From Kiritimatiellota bacterium (GTDB lineage Bacteria; Verrucomicrobiota; Lentisphaeria; Oligosphaerales; JAADHN01), in the NCBI GenBank assembly GCA_013151865.1, contig JAADHN010000009.1, positions 1 through 50,088 of the forward strand: a stretch of DNA of 50,088 nucleotides. Direction: 5' to 3'. Positions 1-8,192 of the stretch are shown in pieces. The first letter of the stretch is position 1, and the number at the start of each line of letters is the position of its first letter. A model generated the notes under the pieces. That model worked only from the letters and a program-made list of their open reading frames with translations. It searched no databases and had not been told where the DNA came from. The position numbers and the translations under genes are program-made.

Positions 1-1
1 G

Positions 2-1204
2 CCCTCCGCCCATCCATGGGTCGCGACCCCTTACGCGGCTTGGCCGCGCGGCCCGGGAGACTCCGATGCCTGGTTTCCCATCGCCGTCTGGCTGCAGGAT
101 CCGCGTAATGCGGCAGCGTACAAGGCATTGGGGTTCAATCTGTTCATCGGATTGTGGAAAGGCCCAACGGAAAAACAACTCGCCGCGTTGCGCAAGGCGG
201 GCATGCCGGTCATTTGCGCCCAAAACAAATACGCCCTGCGCCACCTCGACGACCCTATCATCGTAGGCTGGATGCACGGTGATGAACCCGACAATGCGCA
301 GCGGTTCGAAACATTTTGGCGGAGCGACCCCGAGCGTGTGGCGCAGGCCTGGCCCCAATACGCCGGACGCTCCTGGCGCGGGTACGGCCCGCCCCGGGCC
401 CCCGCGCAAATCGCGACCGCCTACGAAGACATGAAAAGGAAAGACCCTTCACGCCCGATCCTGCTCAACCTCGGGCAAGGGGTTGCCTGGGACAATTGGC
501 GGGGACGCGGCGTGCGGAGTCGGCACCCCGAGGACTACCCCCGTTACCTCGAGGGGTGCGACGTGGTCTCCTTCGATATCTACCCCGCGGTGCATTCGTC
601 CCTCGAGATCGCCGGCGCCCTGTGGCGCGTCCCGTTCGGCGTCAGTCGCCTGCGGCGGTGGAGTCGTGACCGCAAGCCGGTCTGGAACTGCATCGAGTGC
701 ACGCGGATCAACAATCCCAAGGTCAAGCCCACCCCCCGGCAAGTCCGCGCCGAGGTTTGGATGTCGCTGGTTTTCGGCAGTCGCGGCTTGGTCTATTTCG
801 TGCACCAGTTCAAACCGAAATTCATCGAGGCCGCCCTGCTTGCGGATCCGGAGATGAGCGCGGCCGTGAAAAAGATCAACCGGCAGATTCTCGCGCTGGC
901 CCCGGTCCTCAACAGTCCGCCGATACACGACGAAACGCAAATCGACTCGTCGAATCCAAATGCGCCGATTCGTTTCATGGTCAAGGAGCACGATGGCGCG
1001 CGGTATGTTTTCGCCGTGAACATGACCCCCCAGGTCGCGACGGGCGTTGTCCGTGGCCCGGGCCTGTTCGACAATGCCCGGGTCGAAGTCCTCGGAGAGG
1101 ACCGCCACGTGAAAGTGACGGGAAACCGTTTCACGGACTCTTTCAAAGGTCACGATGTGCACCTTTATCGAGTCCGGTTGCGAGCAACCGGTCCGACGCG
1201 CTGA
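2..1204 (+). CDS. TIM-barrel glycoside-hydrolase-like protein, 5' truncated
   Basis: The reading frame is open from base 2, so the N terminus lies outside the window; 400 residues are visible and the TGA is at 1202-1204. The alternation of short hydrophobic strands with acidic loop ends (GDEPDN near residue 94, NCIECTRI near residue 230, VSFDIYP near residue 190) is typical of (beta/alpha)8 glycosidase-type barrels, and Glu95 and Glu232 are candidate catalytic acids. The last 110 residues look like a beta-rich C-terminal domain (RFMVKEHDGARYVFAVN). I cannot assign a GH family or substrate. Downstream is an alcohol dehydrogenase 95 bp away on the same strand. The function is inference from fold-like pattern only; that it is a real gene is clear from codon texture and length. 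Confidence 0.75.
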   Translation, partial: PSAHPWVATPYAAWPRGPGDSDAWFPIAVWLQDPRNAAAYKALGFNLFIGLWKGPTEKQLAALRKAGMPVICAQNKYALRHLDDPIIVGWMHGDEPDNAQRFETFWRSDPERVAQAWPQYAGRSWRGYGPPRAPAQIATAYEDMKRKDPSRPILLNLGQGVAWDNWRGRGVRSRHPEDYPRYLEGCDVVSFDIYPAVHSSLEIAGALWRVPFGVSRLRRWSRDRKPVWNCIECTRINNPKVKPTPRQVRAEVWMSLVFGSRGLVYFVHQFKPKFIEAALLADPEMSAAVKKINRQILALAPVLNSPPIHDETQIDSSNPNAPIRFMVKEHDGARYVFAVNMTPQVATGVVRGPGLFDNARVEVLGEDRHVKVTGNRFTDSFKGHDVHLYRVRLRATGPTR

Positions 1205-1299
1205 TCCACGTTCCTGTCCGGATGCTATATTATCAAGACCGGAGACTGTTTCGCCGGCAGGCGGTCTTTCTCGACGCCGCACAGCACGGAGTTGTCGTC

Positions 1300-2418
1300 A
1301 TGTGGACCTTCAAACTGCCGACCGAGGTCCGCTTCGGTCCGGGTACATCCGGGGAATTGCCCGGGCTGACGGCACGATTCGGGGGACGGCCTGTGCTGAT
1401 CACGGACCGAGGTCTGGCGGGATTGCCTTTTTTTCTCCGGATCGCCGATCTCCTCGAACCTGTCGCAGTCTTTGCCGAGGTCGAGCCGAACCCGACCGTG
1501 ACGAACGTGGACGAACTGTGCCGACTGTTGCGGCGCGAAAAGGCCGATGTCGCCGTGGCCGTGGGCGGCGGCAGTGCCATGGACTGCGCAAAAGCCGCTG
1601 CCTGCTTGGCGCGGTCGTCGGAGTCGAGCGTTCGTGCGTTTCACACCGGGGGCCTCCCACTGCCCCTTGAACATCTGCCGGTCGTGGCCGTGCCCACCAC
1701 GGCGGGCACCGGCGCCGAAGTTACACCCTTCTCGGTGCTGGACGACCGCGAAAAAGGCGTCAAGGGCCCGTTGGCCGGGCCGGCCTTGTACCCGACCTTG
1801 GCCGTTATCGATCCCCGCCTGACCCATTCCATGCCCCGATACGTAACGGTCTGCACGGGACTCGACGCGCTCTGTCATGCGATCGAGGGGTATTGGTCGA
1901 AACACCACCAACCGATCTGCGATCTGCTGGCCGTGGAAGCGGCCCGCTTGGTCTTCCGGGACCTCGAGACCGCCTGCCGGGTACCCGAAGACGCCCCGGC
2001 CCGAGAGGGCATGGCGTATGCCGCGCTGCTGGCAGGCGCGGCGTTCCAACTGCCCAAGAACGGGATGGTCCATGCCTGCTCGTTCCCGCTCTCGAACCGG
2101 TATCACCTGGCCCATGGGGCGGCGTGCGCGTTTACACTGGAGTTCGCCATTCGGCACAACACCCCCGCCCTGGACGGACGCATGGAGCGATTCGCCGCGG
2201 CGTGCGGTTTCGATTCGGTGGCCGCCATGATCGGGCGGATCACGGCATTGAAACAATTGGGCGGACTCCCCTGTACGCTCGATGAAGCCGGGGTGCCTGC
2301 CGAGGATGTCCCGGCCGTCATTGCCGAGAGTTTTCACCCGCTCATGCAGAACAACCCGGCGCCGGTGGCGCCGGCCGACCTTGCGCGAATGTATAACGAA
2401 CTGGCCGGCGACTCGTAA
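1300..2418 (+). CDS. iron-containing (type III) alcohol dehydrogenase
   Basis: This is a 372-residue member of the Fe-ADH family, which reduces aldehydes or oxidises alcohols with NAD(P) in the cytoplasm. The N-terminal nucleotide-binding half has the GGGS turn at 89-92 (AVGGGSAMDCAK) and the VPTTAGTGAE motif at 131-140. The metal-binding half keeps all four usual ligands: Asp189 and His193 (TGLDALCHAIEG), His258 (GMVHA) and His272 (AHGAACA). The ATG at 1300 is chosen because GGAG lies about 10 bases upstream and the protein starts directly at the family's first strand (GPGTSGELPG). The substrate is unknown. The neighbouring split transketolase suggests reduction of a small aldehyde released by sugar cleavage, which is inference. 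Confidence 0.92.
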   Translation: MWTFKLPTEVRFGPGTSGELPGLTARFGGRPVLITDRGLAGLPFFLRIADLLEPVAVFAEVEPNPTVTNVDELCRLLRREKADVAVAVGGGSAMDCAKAAACLARSSESSVRAFHTGGLPLPLEHLPVVAVPTTAGTGAEVTPFSVLDDREKGVKGPLAGPALYPTLAVIDPRLTHSMPRYVTVCTGLDALCHAIEGYWSKHHQPICDLLAVEAARLVFRDLETACRVPEDAPAREGMAYAALLAGAAFQLPKNGMVHACSFPLSNRYHLAHGAACAFTLEFAIRHNTPALDGRMERFAAACGFDSVAAMIGRITALKQLGGLPCTLDEAGVPAEDVPAVIAESFHPLMQNNPAPVAPADLARMYNELAGDS

Positions 2419-2604
2419 CACTTTCTATACGAGCCGCCTCCATGGATTGTCGCAGTATTCGCCGGCCCCTCGGGAGTCCGCCGTTTGCCTTGTATACGGC
2501 CGAAAGAAGCGGGGGCAAAACGGTCCTCGGCAATCGTGCGTGCGAGAATTGCCGCGGAGGCCGCGGTTTTGTCCGCACTTCGGGTTACGAGGCGTCGCGG
2601 GAGT

Positions 2605-2661
2605 GTCTGGACGATTCTGCGGAGACTGACAATTCGCCCACGCTCGAGACTGTTTCGAGAC
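2605..2661 (+). repeat. dispersed repeat R2, copy 1
   Basis: A 57-bp element beginning GTCTGGACGATTCTGC and ending GTTTCGAGAC. It is identical to copy 2 at 42 of 57 positions without gaps by hand count. The end forms a near-palindrome (GACTGTTTC|GAGACGATC, centre 2656/2657). It lies 35 bp upstream of the N-terminal transketolase start. Confidence 0.7.
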
Positions 2662-2696
2662 GATCAGCAAGATTAACGATCAACCGGGAGTCGACC

Positions 2697-3548
2697 ATGA
2701 ACCAGGATTTCGACCGGCAGGCCTTCGATCGACTGGCTGCGGAATGGCGTTACGTCATCACGGACATGATCTGCCGCGCCAAGAGCGGCCATCTCGGCGG
2801 GGCCCTCTCCCTGGTCGAGATCGTCCTGACGCTCTACTGGCGGATCATGCGCGTGGATCCGAAAGCGCCGAAATGGAAGGACCGGGACCGACTGGTCTTG
2901 TCGAAGGGTCACGCCGCCCCGGTGCTGTATGTGGCCCTGGCGTACCAGGGGTTTTTCCCGAAATCCTGGCTGAAGACCCTGAACGAGGACGGTACGCGCC
3001 TGCCCAGCCATGCGGACGCCCGGTTCGTCCCCGGCGTAGACATGACCACCGGCTCACTCGGCCAGGGACTGTCCTGCGCCGCCGGGGCCGCCCTGGCCGC
3101 CCGTATGGACGATGGAGACCACACGGTGTTCTGCATCATTGGAGACGGCGAAAGCGATGAAGGCCAAAACTGGGAAGCTGCGATGTTCGCAGCCCATCAC
3201 GGGCTCGACAATCTGGTGGCCGTCACCGACTACAACCGCCTCCAAATAGACGGGTTCACGGAGGAAGTAATGGGCCTCGAGCCCCTGGCCGACAAGTGGC
3301 GGGCTTTCGGTTGGCAAGTGTTCGAGATGGACGGGCACGACTGGGAGGACATTTACACCACGATCCGAGAGGCCCAGGCCGTGAAAGGCCGACCCGCCAT
3401 GATCCTGGCGCATACCATCAAGGGCAAAGGGAACCTGGCGGTCGAGGGCCGCCCTGAGAGCCACAACATCAAGGTCCCTGATGCCGAGGCCTATGCCAAG
3501 TACATGGGCGCCCTGGTCGAACGGGACTTCGAGTTGCCGTACTGTTGA
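2697..3548 (+). CDS. transketolase, N-terminal (TPP-binding) subunit
   Basis: 283 residues, corresponding to the N-terminal half of a full-length transketolase (about 620-670 residues), as in organisms with split enzymes. Thiamine diphosphate and metal binding are visible in GDGESDEGQNWE (149-160) with Asn180 (TDYNRLQ). Conserved histidines appear in SGHLGGALS (His32) and SKGHAAP (His72). With the next gene it should form a heteromeric enzyme moving two-carbon ketol units between sugar phosphates. The ATG at 2697 has GGGAG 8 bases upstream. The R2 repeat at 2605-2661 ends 35 bp before the start, and an inverted copy begins just after the stop. Confidence 0.94.
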   Translation: MNQDFDRQAFDRLAAEWRYVITDMICRAKSGHLGGALSLVEIVLTLYWRIMRVDPKAPKWKDRDRLVLSKGHAAPVLYVALAYQGFFPKSWLKTLNEDGTRLPSHADARFVPGVDMTTGSLGQGLSCAAGAALAARMDDGDHTVFCIIGDGESDEGQNWEAAMFAAHHGLDNLVAVTDYNRLQIDGFTEEVMGLEPLADKWRAFGWQVFEMDGHDWEDIYTTIREAQAVKGRPAMILAHTIKGKGNLAVEGRPESHNIKVPDAEAYAKYMGALVERDFELPYC

Positions 3549-3550
3549 TT

Positions 3551-3606
3551 GTCTCGAAACGATCCGGGCGCACGGGAACTCGCAGGTCCTGCGGAGTTCC
3601 CCGGAA
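3551..3606 (-). repeat. dispersed repeat R2, copy 3 (inverted)
   Basis: Reads GTCTCGAAAC then GAACTCGCAGG...CTGCGGAG...CCCCGGA on the plus strand, i.e. R2 in the opposite orientation to copies 1 and 2, about 62% identical to copy 2. Its near-palindromic end starts at 3547, overlapping the last two bases of the transketolase N-subunit stop codon. Together with copy 1 it flanks that gene as an inverted pair. Confidence 0.55.
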
Positions 3607-3692
3607 AGCATCTGAGATGCACTGAAAAAACGAACGGCCCGAGCCGGCCGAATCTCGCGGCGACGGCGAACGAGTATGGAGGATAGCACAAT

Positions 3693-4637
3693 ATGGCGCT
3701 TCACGACAACGAAATGCGGGCCGTCTACGGTATGACGCTGAACCAACTCATGGATGAGAATCGAAACGTGGTCTGCCTCGAAGCCGACCTCAGCAAAGCC
3801 TCGGGCACCAATCCCCGAGTGGTCGAGGCGCACCCGGACAATTTCGTAAATGCAGGCGTTGCCGAGGCAGACATGATCGGGGTTGCGGCCGGCCTGGCCA
3901 GCGAGGGCAAGATTCCGTTCTGCGCCAGCTTCACTTGCTTCGCCTCCCGCCGCGTGTACGATCAGGTCACCATCAGCGTGGCATACGCCAACCTCAACGT
4001 GAAAGTCGTGGGAACGGCCCCGGGCGTGACCGCCGGTCCCAACGGCGGCACACACATGTCGTTTCAAGACTTGGCCATCATGCGGGTCATGCCCAACATG
4101 CACGTCTACAGCCCCTGCGACGTGTATGAACTGCGCGCCGTACTCCGGCACATGGCCGCCGCCATCCAACCCACGTACATGCAACTGATTCGGCCGAAAG
4201 TGCCGGCGGTCTTCGACGAGTCCTACACATTCGATCCCGAGAGCGCCGTCCGGGTCAGCCGCGGCGACGACATCACGCTGGTCTCGACCGGGTACATGAC
4301 GCATTTTGCGCGCCACGCGGTTGAGCAGTTGGCCGGGCAGGGGGTGAGCGTGGATCACCTCCATTATCCGTCCGTCAAGCCGTTCGATGCGGCCACACTG
4401 GTCGAGTCCGCGGCACGGACCGACGGCGTGGTGACGGTCGAAAACCAGAACATTCTGGGCGGGTTGGGGGGCGCGGTCTGCGAAATCCTGTCCGAGCAAC
4501 GCCCGACCCGCGTCAAGCGACTCGGAGTCCCCGACCAATTCGGGGAAGTGGCGTCGGAAGAGTATCTCTTCGAAAAACACGGGTTCGGCGTGCGGCACAT
4601 CGTCCAAGCCTGCCGGGAACTGGCCGGAAAGGTCTGA
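3693..4637 (+). CDS. transketolase, C-terminal (pyrimidine-binding) subunit
   Basis: 314 residues matching the pyrimidine-binding plus C-terminal domains of transketolase. The activating Glu is in NAGVAEADM (Glu58) and the cofactor ring pocket in CASFTCFASRRVYDQ (77-91). The C-terminal transketolase domain follows (ITLVSTGYMTH, VVTVENQNILGGLGG). The gene lies 144 bp after the N-terminal subunit, an unusually wide gap for such a pair, and the gap holds an inverted R2 repeat. The ATG at 3693 has GGAGG about 10 bases upstream. It must pair with the preceding subunit to be active. Confidence 0.94.
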   Translation: MALHDNEMRAVYGMTLNQLMDENRNVVCLEADLSKASGTNPRVVEAHPDNFVNAGVAEADMIGVAAGLASEGKIPFCASFTCFASRRVYDQVTISVAYANLNVKVVGTAPGVTAGPNGGTHMSFQDLAIMRVMPNMHVYSPCDVYELRAVLRHMAAAIQPTYMQLIRPKVPAVFDESYTFDPESAVRVSRGDDITLVSTGYMTHFARHAVEQLAGQGVSVDHLHYPSVKPFDAATLVESAARTDGVVTVENQNILGGLGGAVCEILSEQRPTRVKRLGVPDQFGEVASEEYLFEKHGFGVRHIVQACRELAGKV

Positions 4638-4681
4638 CTCGACTCCGTTCCGTTGTGCCCAGTGCCTCAAACCGAATACGG

Positions 4682-4712
4682 AAAAAAGAGATGGCGTCGC
4701 GGGAATCGACGC
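4682..4712 (-). terminator. possible Rho-independent terminator, minus strand
   Basis: Read on the minus strand, GCGTCG and CGACGC (4712-4707 and 4699-4694) form a perfect 6-bp stem around a 7-base loop, followed within 7 bases by six T residues (4687-4682). It lies about 150 bp downstream of the pseudopilin gene on the same strand. The stem is short, so this is tentative. Confidence 0.35.
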
Positions 4713-4863
4713 GTCTCCGACTTGGGCCCGGGCCGCTGGGAGGGCACAAGGCCCGGTTCGTCAACCCGGAGCGGGGGGACGGGTCGCCCGCCACGGGAGG
4801 AGGGGCTCGGATGGGGTGGGGCAAGTGGGGCGGGAACCGGGGGAGACGCCCGGCCCGACGGAT

Positions 4864-5556
4864 TCAATTCCTATCCCAGAGGCCGCTGTTGGAACTGCCG
4901 TTGACGTCGGCCGCCAGGAACCATTTCACGTGGCCGTCGGCCCAGAGGATGTTGGCGCCCTTCTTGTGACGGCCTCGAACGTAACCTTGAGTCTGGTCGT
5001 ACCTGATCACGAACGCCGGAAAACCGTCCTCGCCAACATGGCCGCTGTCAGCAACCATCACAGTCTTCTGGGGAGAATCCACGTCCGTGATGGCATAAGC
5101 GCGATACGCAGGCGGGGTGGAACTTGGATTGCCGTCCCCGAGCCCTTTGTAGTTATAGCCGAAAGAGATCTCCCGAATATCGAGGTTGCCGGACGCGTCC
5201 CGGTTGTAATCCGAACTCGAGTCCACCGGACAACGGTACAGTTTGAAATCGACCCGCTGGGAACTCCCCGGAGTGTAGGAAAGATACGAAGCAATCCCCT
5301 GAATATACCAGTATACACCTCCCGTCCCCACGTTGCGGTCGTCCTGGACCGGCATCAGATCGTCGTTGTCATTCTCATACTGCAAAAAGCCGATGCCGAT
5401 CTGTTTCAACCGGCTCATGCAAGAGGTCCGTAACGCCTTTTTCCGAGCGCTCGCCAACGCCGGCAACAGCAGACCCGCGAGAATGGCGATGATGGCGATC
5501 ACCACCAGCAACTCGATCAGGGTGAAACGTTTGACAGACGGCCCTGCTGCGCTCAT
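4864..5556 (-). CDS. type IV pilin-like/pseudopilin protein, DUF1559-like
   Basis: 230 residues with the type II secretion/pilin N-terminal signature [18 protein letters not shown] (11-28), one hydrophobic helix, and a C-terminal head ending in [11 protein letters not shown], typical of the large pseudopilin families of Planctomycetes and Lentisphaerae. Such proteins are cleaved by prepilin peptidase before the Phe and assemble at the inner membrane. The usual Gly at the cleavage site is Arg here (VKR|FTL). The start at 5556 is preceded by GGAGG at 7 bases; upstream codons in this frame lack pilin character. A possible promoter lies at 5647-5675. No secretion genes are adjacent, as is usual for these dispersed pilin genes. 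Confidence 0.9.
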   Translation of the reverse strand: MSAAGPSVKRFTLIELLVVIAIIAILAGLLLPALASARKKALRTSCMSRLKQIGIGFLQYENDNDDLMPVQDDRNVGTGGVYWYIQGIASYLSYTPGSSQRVDFKLYRCPVDSSSDYNRDASGNLDIREISFGYNYKGLGDGNPSSTPPAYRAYAITDVDSPQKTVMVADSGHVGEDGFPAFVIRYDQTQGYVRGRHKKGANILWADGHVKWFLAADVNGSSNSGLWDRN

Positions 5557-5646
5557 GACAAACCTCCATGGTCCTCGTGTCCGAAGATGCTCCAAGAACG
5601 GGAAACAAGCAACGTCACCTCTCCCGTCAACACCGGTGTTCTCGAT

Positions 5647-5675
5647 ATTGTATCCGTTTGAGAGGCCAAAAGCAA
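5647..5675 (-). promoter_or_regulatory. possible sigma70-type promoter for the pseudopilin gene
   Basis: On the minus strand, TTGCTT (5675-5670) and TACAAT (5652-5647) are separated by 17 bases. The -10 matches consensus at five of six positions and the -35 at three. It would give a leader of about 85 bases before the start at 5556. Confidence 0.3.
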
Positions 5676-5823
5676 GTCCGCCCTCAAGCCGACCCAACCG
5701 GCCGCTTACGGGGGAAAACGACGCGAAATCGAGACCACTGCGGAATCGGGACCGAAATCAACCGCAACAACGACTGCGACAGCGATGGCGAGCCAGACCC
5801 CATCCGCCAGCCTGAACGATTCA

Positions 5824-5972
5824 CGCGTCGCCCGGAGCGGAGGGTGAAGCGCACTGCTGCTCGTCCGACCCAAGGCCCGGAAATCGATTTCTGTCGCCGC
5901 ATCGTCCCCAACCGTTTTGCGTCCAGTGTGTAACGACGCAAGCCGGTCGGCTTCATGAATAGTTCAGGCTAA
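5824..5972 (+). repeat. dispersed intergenic repeat R1, copy D
   Basis: Aligns with copy C (22387-22530) along its length with a few small indels. Shared landmarks in order are ACGCGTCGCCCGG, GTGAAGCGCA, TCTGTCGC, GCATCGTCC, CAACCGTTTT, GTCCAGTG, and TCATGAAT followed by a stop-like TAG/TAA. It lies in a gap with no gene. The function is unknown. Confidence 0.7.
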
Positions 5973-6296
5973 AGACGGCGCGGCCGCGAGCGGGCCGATT
6001 TCGGGATGGATTTCCGCCGTTTTCGACCCAGCGGGGCCGCCCGCAACAGTCATCCTGCCGACCGGGAAACGGAAGCGGCGCAAGCTCGCCGAAAAGGGCC
6101 GCGCTCTCTCGCCTTCGTCCCGCGGCTGCGGGGGACCACGGCGGACAGGTCGGGTGGGGGCCGGTCTCCGGCGCGACGGCGCAAGCGCAGTCGCCCGGTT
6201 TCATTCCCGCTGACGGCCTCCCCTCCCTCGTTGCGTCCGGTCCGGCAATACTCCCGAATCCCGACAAACATGACGCTATTTGGCGTATTCCAGGAC

Positions 6297-6311
6297 TTAT
6301 AGGGCCTATAA
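6297..6311. promoter_or_regulatory. 15-bp perfect palindrome, operator-like
   Basis: TTATAGGGCCTATAA reads the same on both strands around its central G. It sits in the AT-richer part of the gap, 130 bp before the promoter-like pair at 6444-6471. No regulator can be named. Confidence 0.3.
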
Positions 6312-6443
6312 CGGCACTTTTGGCATGTTCTGTCGGTATTTCAGACAACTTTGCGCAGAAATCGACCGGGCGTTCTGAGGCGTACAACGAAAAAAAAACG
6401 TATCAGGGATCCGGAAAAACACGGTTTTCCAGGGAACCGCGCC

Positions 6444-6591
6444 TTGTATGAACTGTCAGAAAGGTTAGAATACAGACAGAAAAGTTACGAATGACCCGAG
6501 CGATTTCCGCGGGGACGCTGGCTTCCTCCCTCCTCCCCTCCCCGCAATCCCCTCCCAAGCGGCCTCGTGGGAATCGCGAGGGTCTTTTTTT
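6444..6591 (+). ncRNA. hypothetical small RNA transcription unit
   Basis: TTGTAT (6444-6449) and TAGAAT (6466-6471) with a 16-bp spacer resemble a sigma70 promoter, and CTGTC...GACAG half-sites (6453-6457, 6475-6479) bracket the -10. About 90 bp on, CCTCG/CGAGG (6563-6581) forms a 5-bp stem followed by seven T residues within 10 bases. No open frame with a ribosome site lies between, and the next gene is on the other strand, so a roughly 110-base RNA is the simplest reading. All of this is pattern inference; the stem is weak. Confidence 0.22.
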
Positions 6592-6725
6592 GCCTCGGGA
6601 GGCGGACGGAAGCGCACGGCCTTGCCGCCGCTACCAGACGACGACCGTGCCGGTCACCGCATGTTTCAAGCTGTCTCGCAAGTGGTCAGGGATTGCTTTC
6701 CGGCGCTTGGGACAGCGGGAGTGCT

Positions 6726-8192
6726 TCAGCGAATCCGCACGTTTTGCTTTTCCAGTTCCATCTGAATCGCTTCCAGCGGCGTTTCCCGGGGGAAACATCC
6801 CAGTCGCGCCGCCACCGCAGCGGCAGCGCCGGCGGCCTGTCCCACCACCATGGTATGTACCATGACCCGGAGCAAATGTGGGGCCGCGGCGCCGACGCTG
6901 CGTCCGGCCCCCATCAAGAGTCCGTCCACATTGCGGGGCAGGAGGCAGCGGTACGGCAGGTCGAACGAATCCGAGCGACACTTCTGGCATCCCCAAGCGT
7001 TTGGTCCGCGGTGCAGGACAGGGTGGTCCCAGCCGACAGCGCGCCCGACCGCGTCGGGCTGCCGGTTTCCGGCGGCCATCATTTCGGGAGTGAAGGTGAA
7101 TTCTCCGTCCAGCCAACGCGAGGTCCGGACGCCGAGGTTGGCGGCCGTGCCGGCCACGAAGGCGTTTCGAAAACCGGGTATGTATCGGCGGTAAACAGCT
7201 GCGACCGTATGAGCCATGCGCCGTCCGTCGAGAATACTCCGAGTGATCTTATCCGGATCGAGCCCGTTGAACCGGGCGAATCCGGTAACCACATGGACCA
7301 TGCCGGTCTGCCGTAGCGCGTGCATTTGGCAGGCGTCGGTGCTGTCCATGCACCCGATGGTTGCCGGCAGGTTGCCGTCCGCTTGGGCCTTCTGGAACGC
7401 CGCCATCTGCATGCCGCCGCCGTGCGGGAAGAGAAAAGTTCCGCAATCGTCGAACTGGGCCAGCGCTTCGTTCGGATCCCAGTGGACGTCCATGTAAGCA
7501 GGATATTGGTCCGGATGTCGGCGAAAAAAATCCACGAAGGCCGCCACATCCACGTTTCCCAAGCGAAAACAGAGGCTGTGCAAGGCGCGTTCTTCGGTCC
7601 GGACCGGGGCGCCGGCGGTCGCGGCCACGTCCGCGTCCCCAGTGGCATCCACCACGACGTCGGCGAGCAAAGCTTCGCGACCGGCCTTGCTCTCGACGGC
7701 GACCCCGCGCACGACGCTTCCGTCCCGCAGGGCGGATGCGGTCCAGGCATTGTAGAGCACCTGGACCTCGGCCTCGACGAGGAGCCGCTCAAAGGCGAGC
7801 TTGGCCAATTCGATGTCGTAGATCACGTGCCCTTTGTGGCGGCGCCACTTTCGGCCGTAGCCCGTGGCCCGTGCCAATGCATCCGCGATCTCGACCGGGA
7901 TCCCCGTGACGCCCGGTTTTCCCTGCGCCGTAAAGTAACAATTGAAGATCGAGCAGCACATGCCGGCCGTTGCCACGCCGCCGGGAAAGCCGTTGCGCTC
8001 CACCAGCAGAGTCCGTGCACCGGCCCGGGCCGCGGCCAACGCCGCGGAAATCCCGCCGAGCCCCGCACCGGCGACCACCACGTCGAACCGACCCCGAACA
8101 GGCAACCTGTGCAGTTCCTCTTCGGCTGTGAATGCCTTCATCATGCCAAAATCCTGAGATTCCGAAACGGGTTCAAAGTGCCGCAGAGTCAT
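6726..8192 (-). CDS. FAD-dependent oxidoreductase (FAD_oxidored-type)
   Basis: 488 residues. The dinucleotide-binding loop is AGAGLGG (Gly42, Gly44, Gly47) with the ribose-binding Glu65 (LLVERNGFPGG). A second conserved block is VVVDATGDADVAA, and the C-terminal FAD motif is NVDGLLMGAGRSVGA. These match the large FAD_oxidored family found in multiple copies in Planctomycetes and Lentisphaerae; substrates are mostly unknown. The ATG at 8192 overlaps the truA TGA (ATGA, 8192-8189) with AGAGG upstream, which suggests translational coupling. A pair of Met codons at 17-18 is an alternative start. No signal peptide is seen, so it is probably cytoplasmic. Confidence 0.88.
   Translation of the reverse strand: MTLRHFEPVSESQDFGMMKAFTAEEELHRLPVRGRFDVVVAGAGLGGISAALAAARAGARTLLVERNGFPGGVATAGMCCSIFNCYFTAQGKPGVTGIPVEIADALARATGYGRKWRRHKGHVIYDIELAKLAFERLLVEAEVQVLYNAWTASALRDGSVVRGVAVESKAGREALLADVVVDATGDADVAATAGAPVRTEERALHSLCFRLGNVDVAAFVDFFRRHPDQYPAYMDVHWDPNEALAQFDDCGTFLFPHGGGMQMAAFQKAQADGNLPATIGCMDSTDACQMHALRQTGMVHVVTGFARFNGLDPDKITRSILDGRRMAHTVAAVYRRYIPGFRNAFVAGTAANLGVRTSRWLDGEFTFTPEMMAAGNRQPDAVGRAVGWDHPVLHRGPNAWGCQKCRSDSFDLPYRCLLPRNVDGLLMGAGRSVGAAAPHLLRVMVHTMVVGQAAGAAAAVAARLGCFPRETPLEAIQMELEKQNVRIR

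Larger units (their letters stand above)
5557..6725. other. 1.17-kb intergenic region without a convincing gene
   Basis: It separates the pseudopilin start from the 3' end of the FAD oxidoreductase. It holds a possible minus-strand promoter (5647-5675), repeat R1-D (5824-5972), a stretch of low-complexity GC-rich sequence, a 15-bp palindrome (6297-6311), and a distinctly AT-richer segment (about 6260-6490) with a plus-strand promoter-like pair and a hairpin plus T-run at 6563-6591. Open frames here, such as 5953-6387 on the minus strand, have no recognisable protein character. Confidence 0.6.

Noticed and set aside
3054-4670. Antisense open frame across both transketolase genes
   Set aside because: Transketolase motifs on the plus strand are unambiguous, and the mirror has no domain content.
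5953-6387. 144-codon minus-strand open frame in the large intergenic gap
   Set aside because: No ribosome site or protein-like composition; its 3' end overlaps repeat R1-D.
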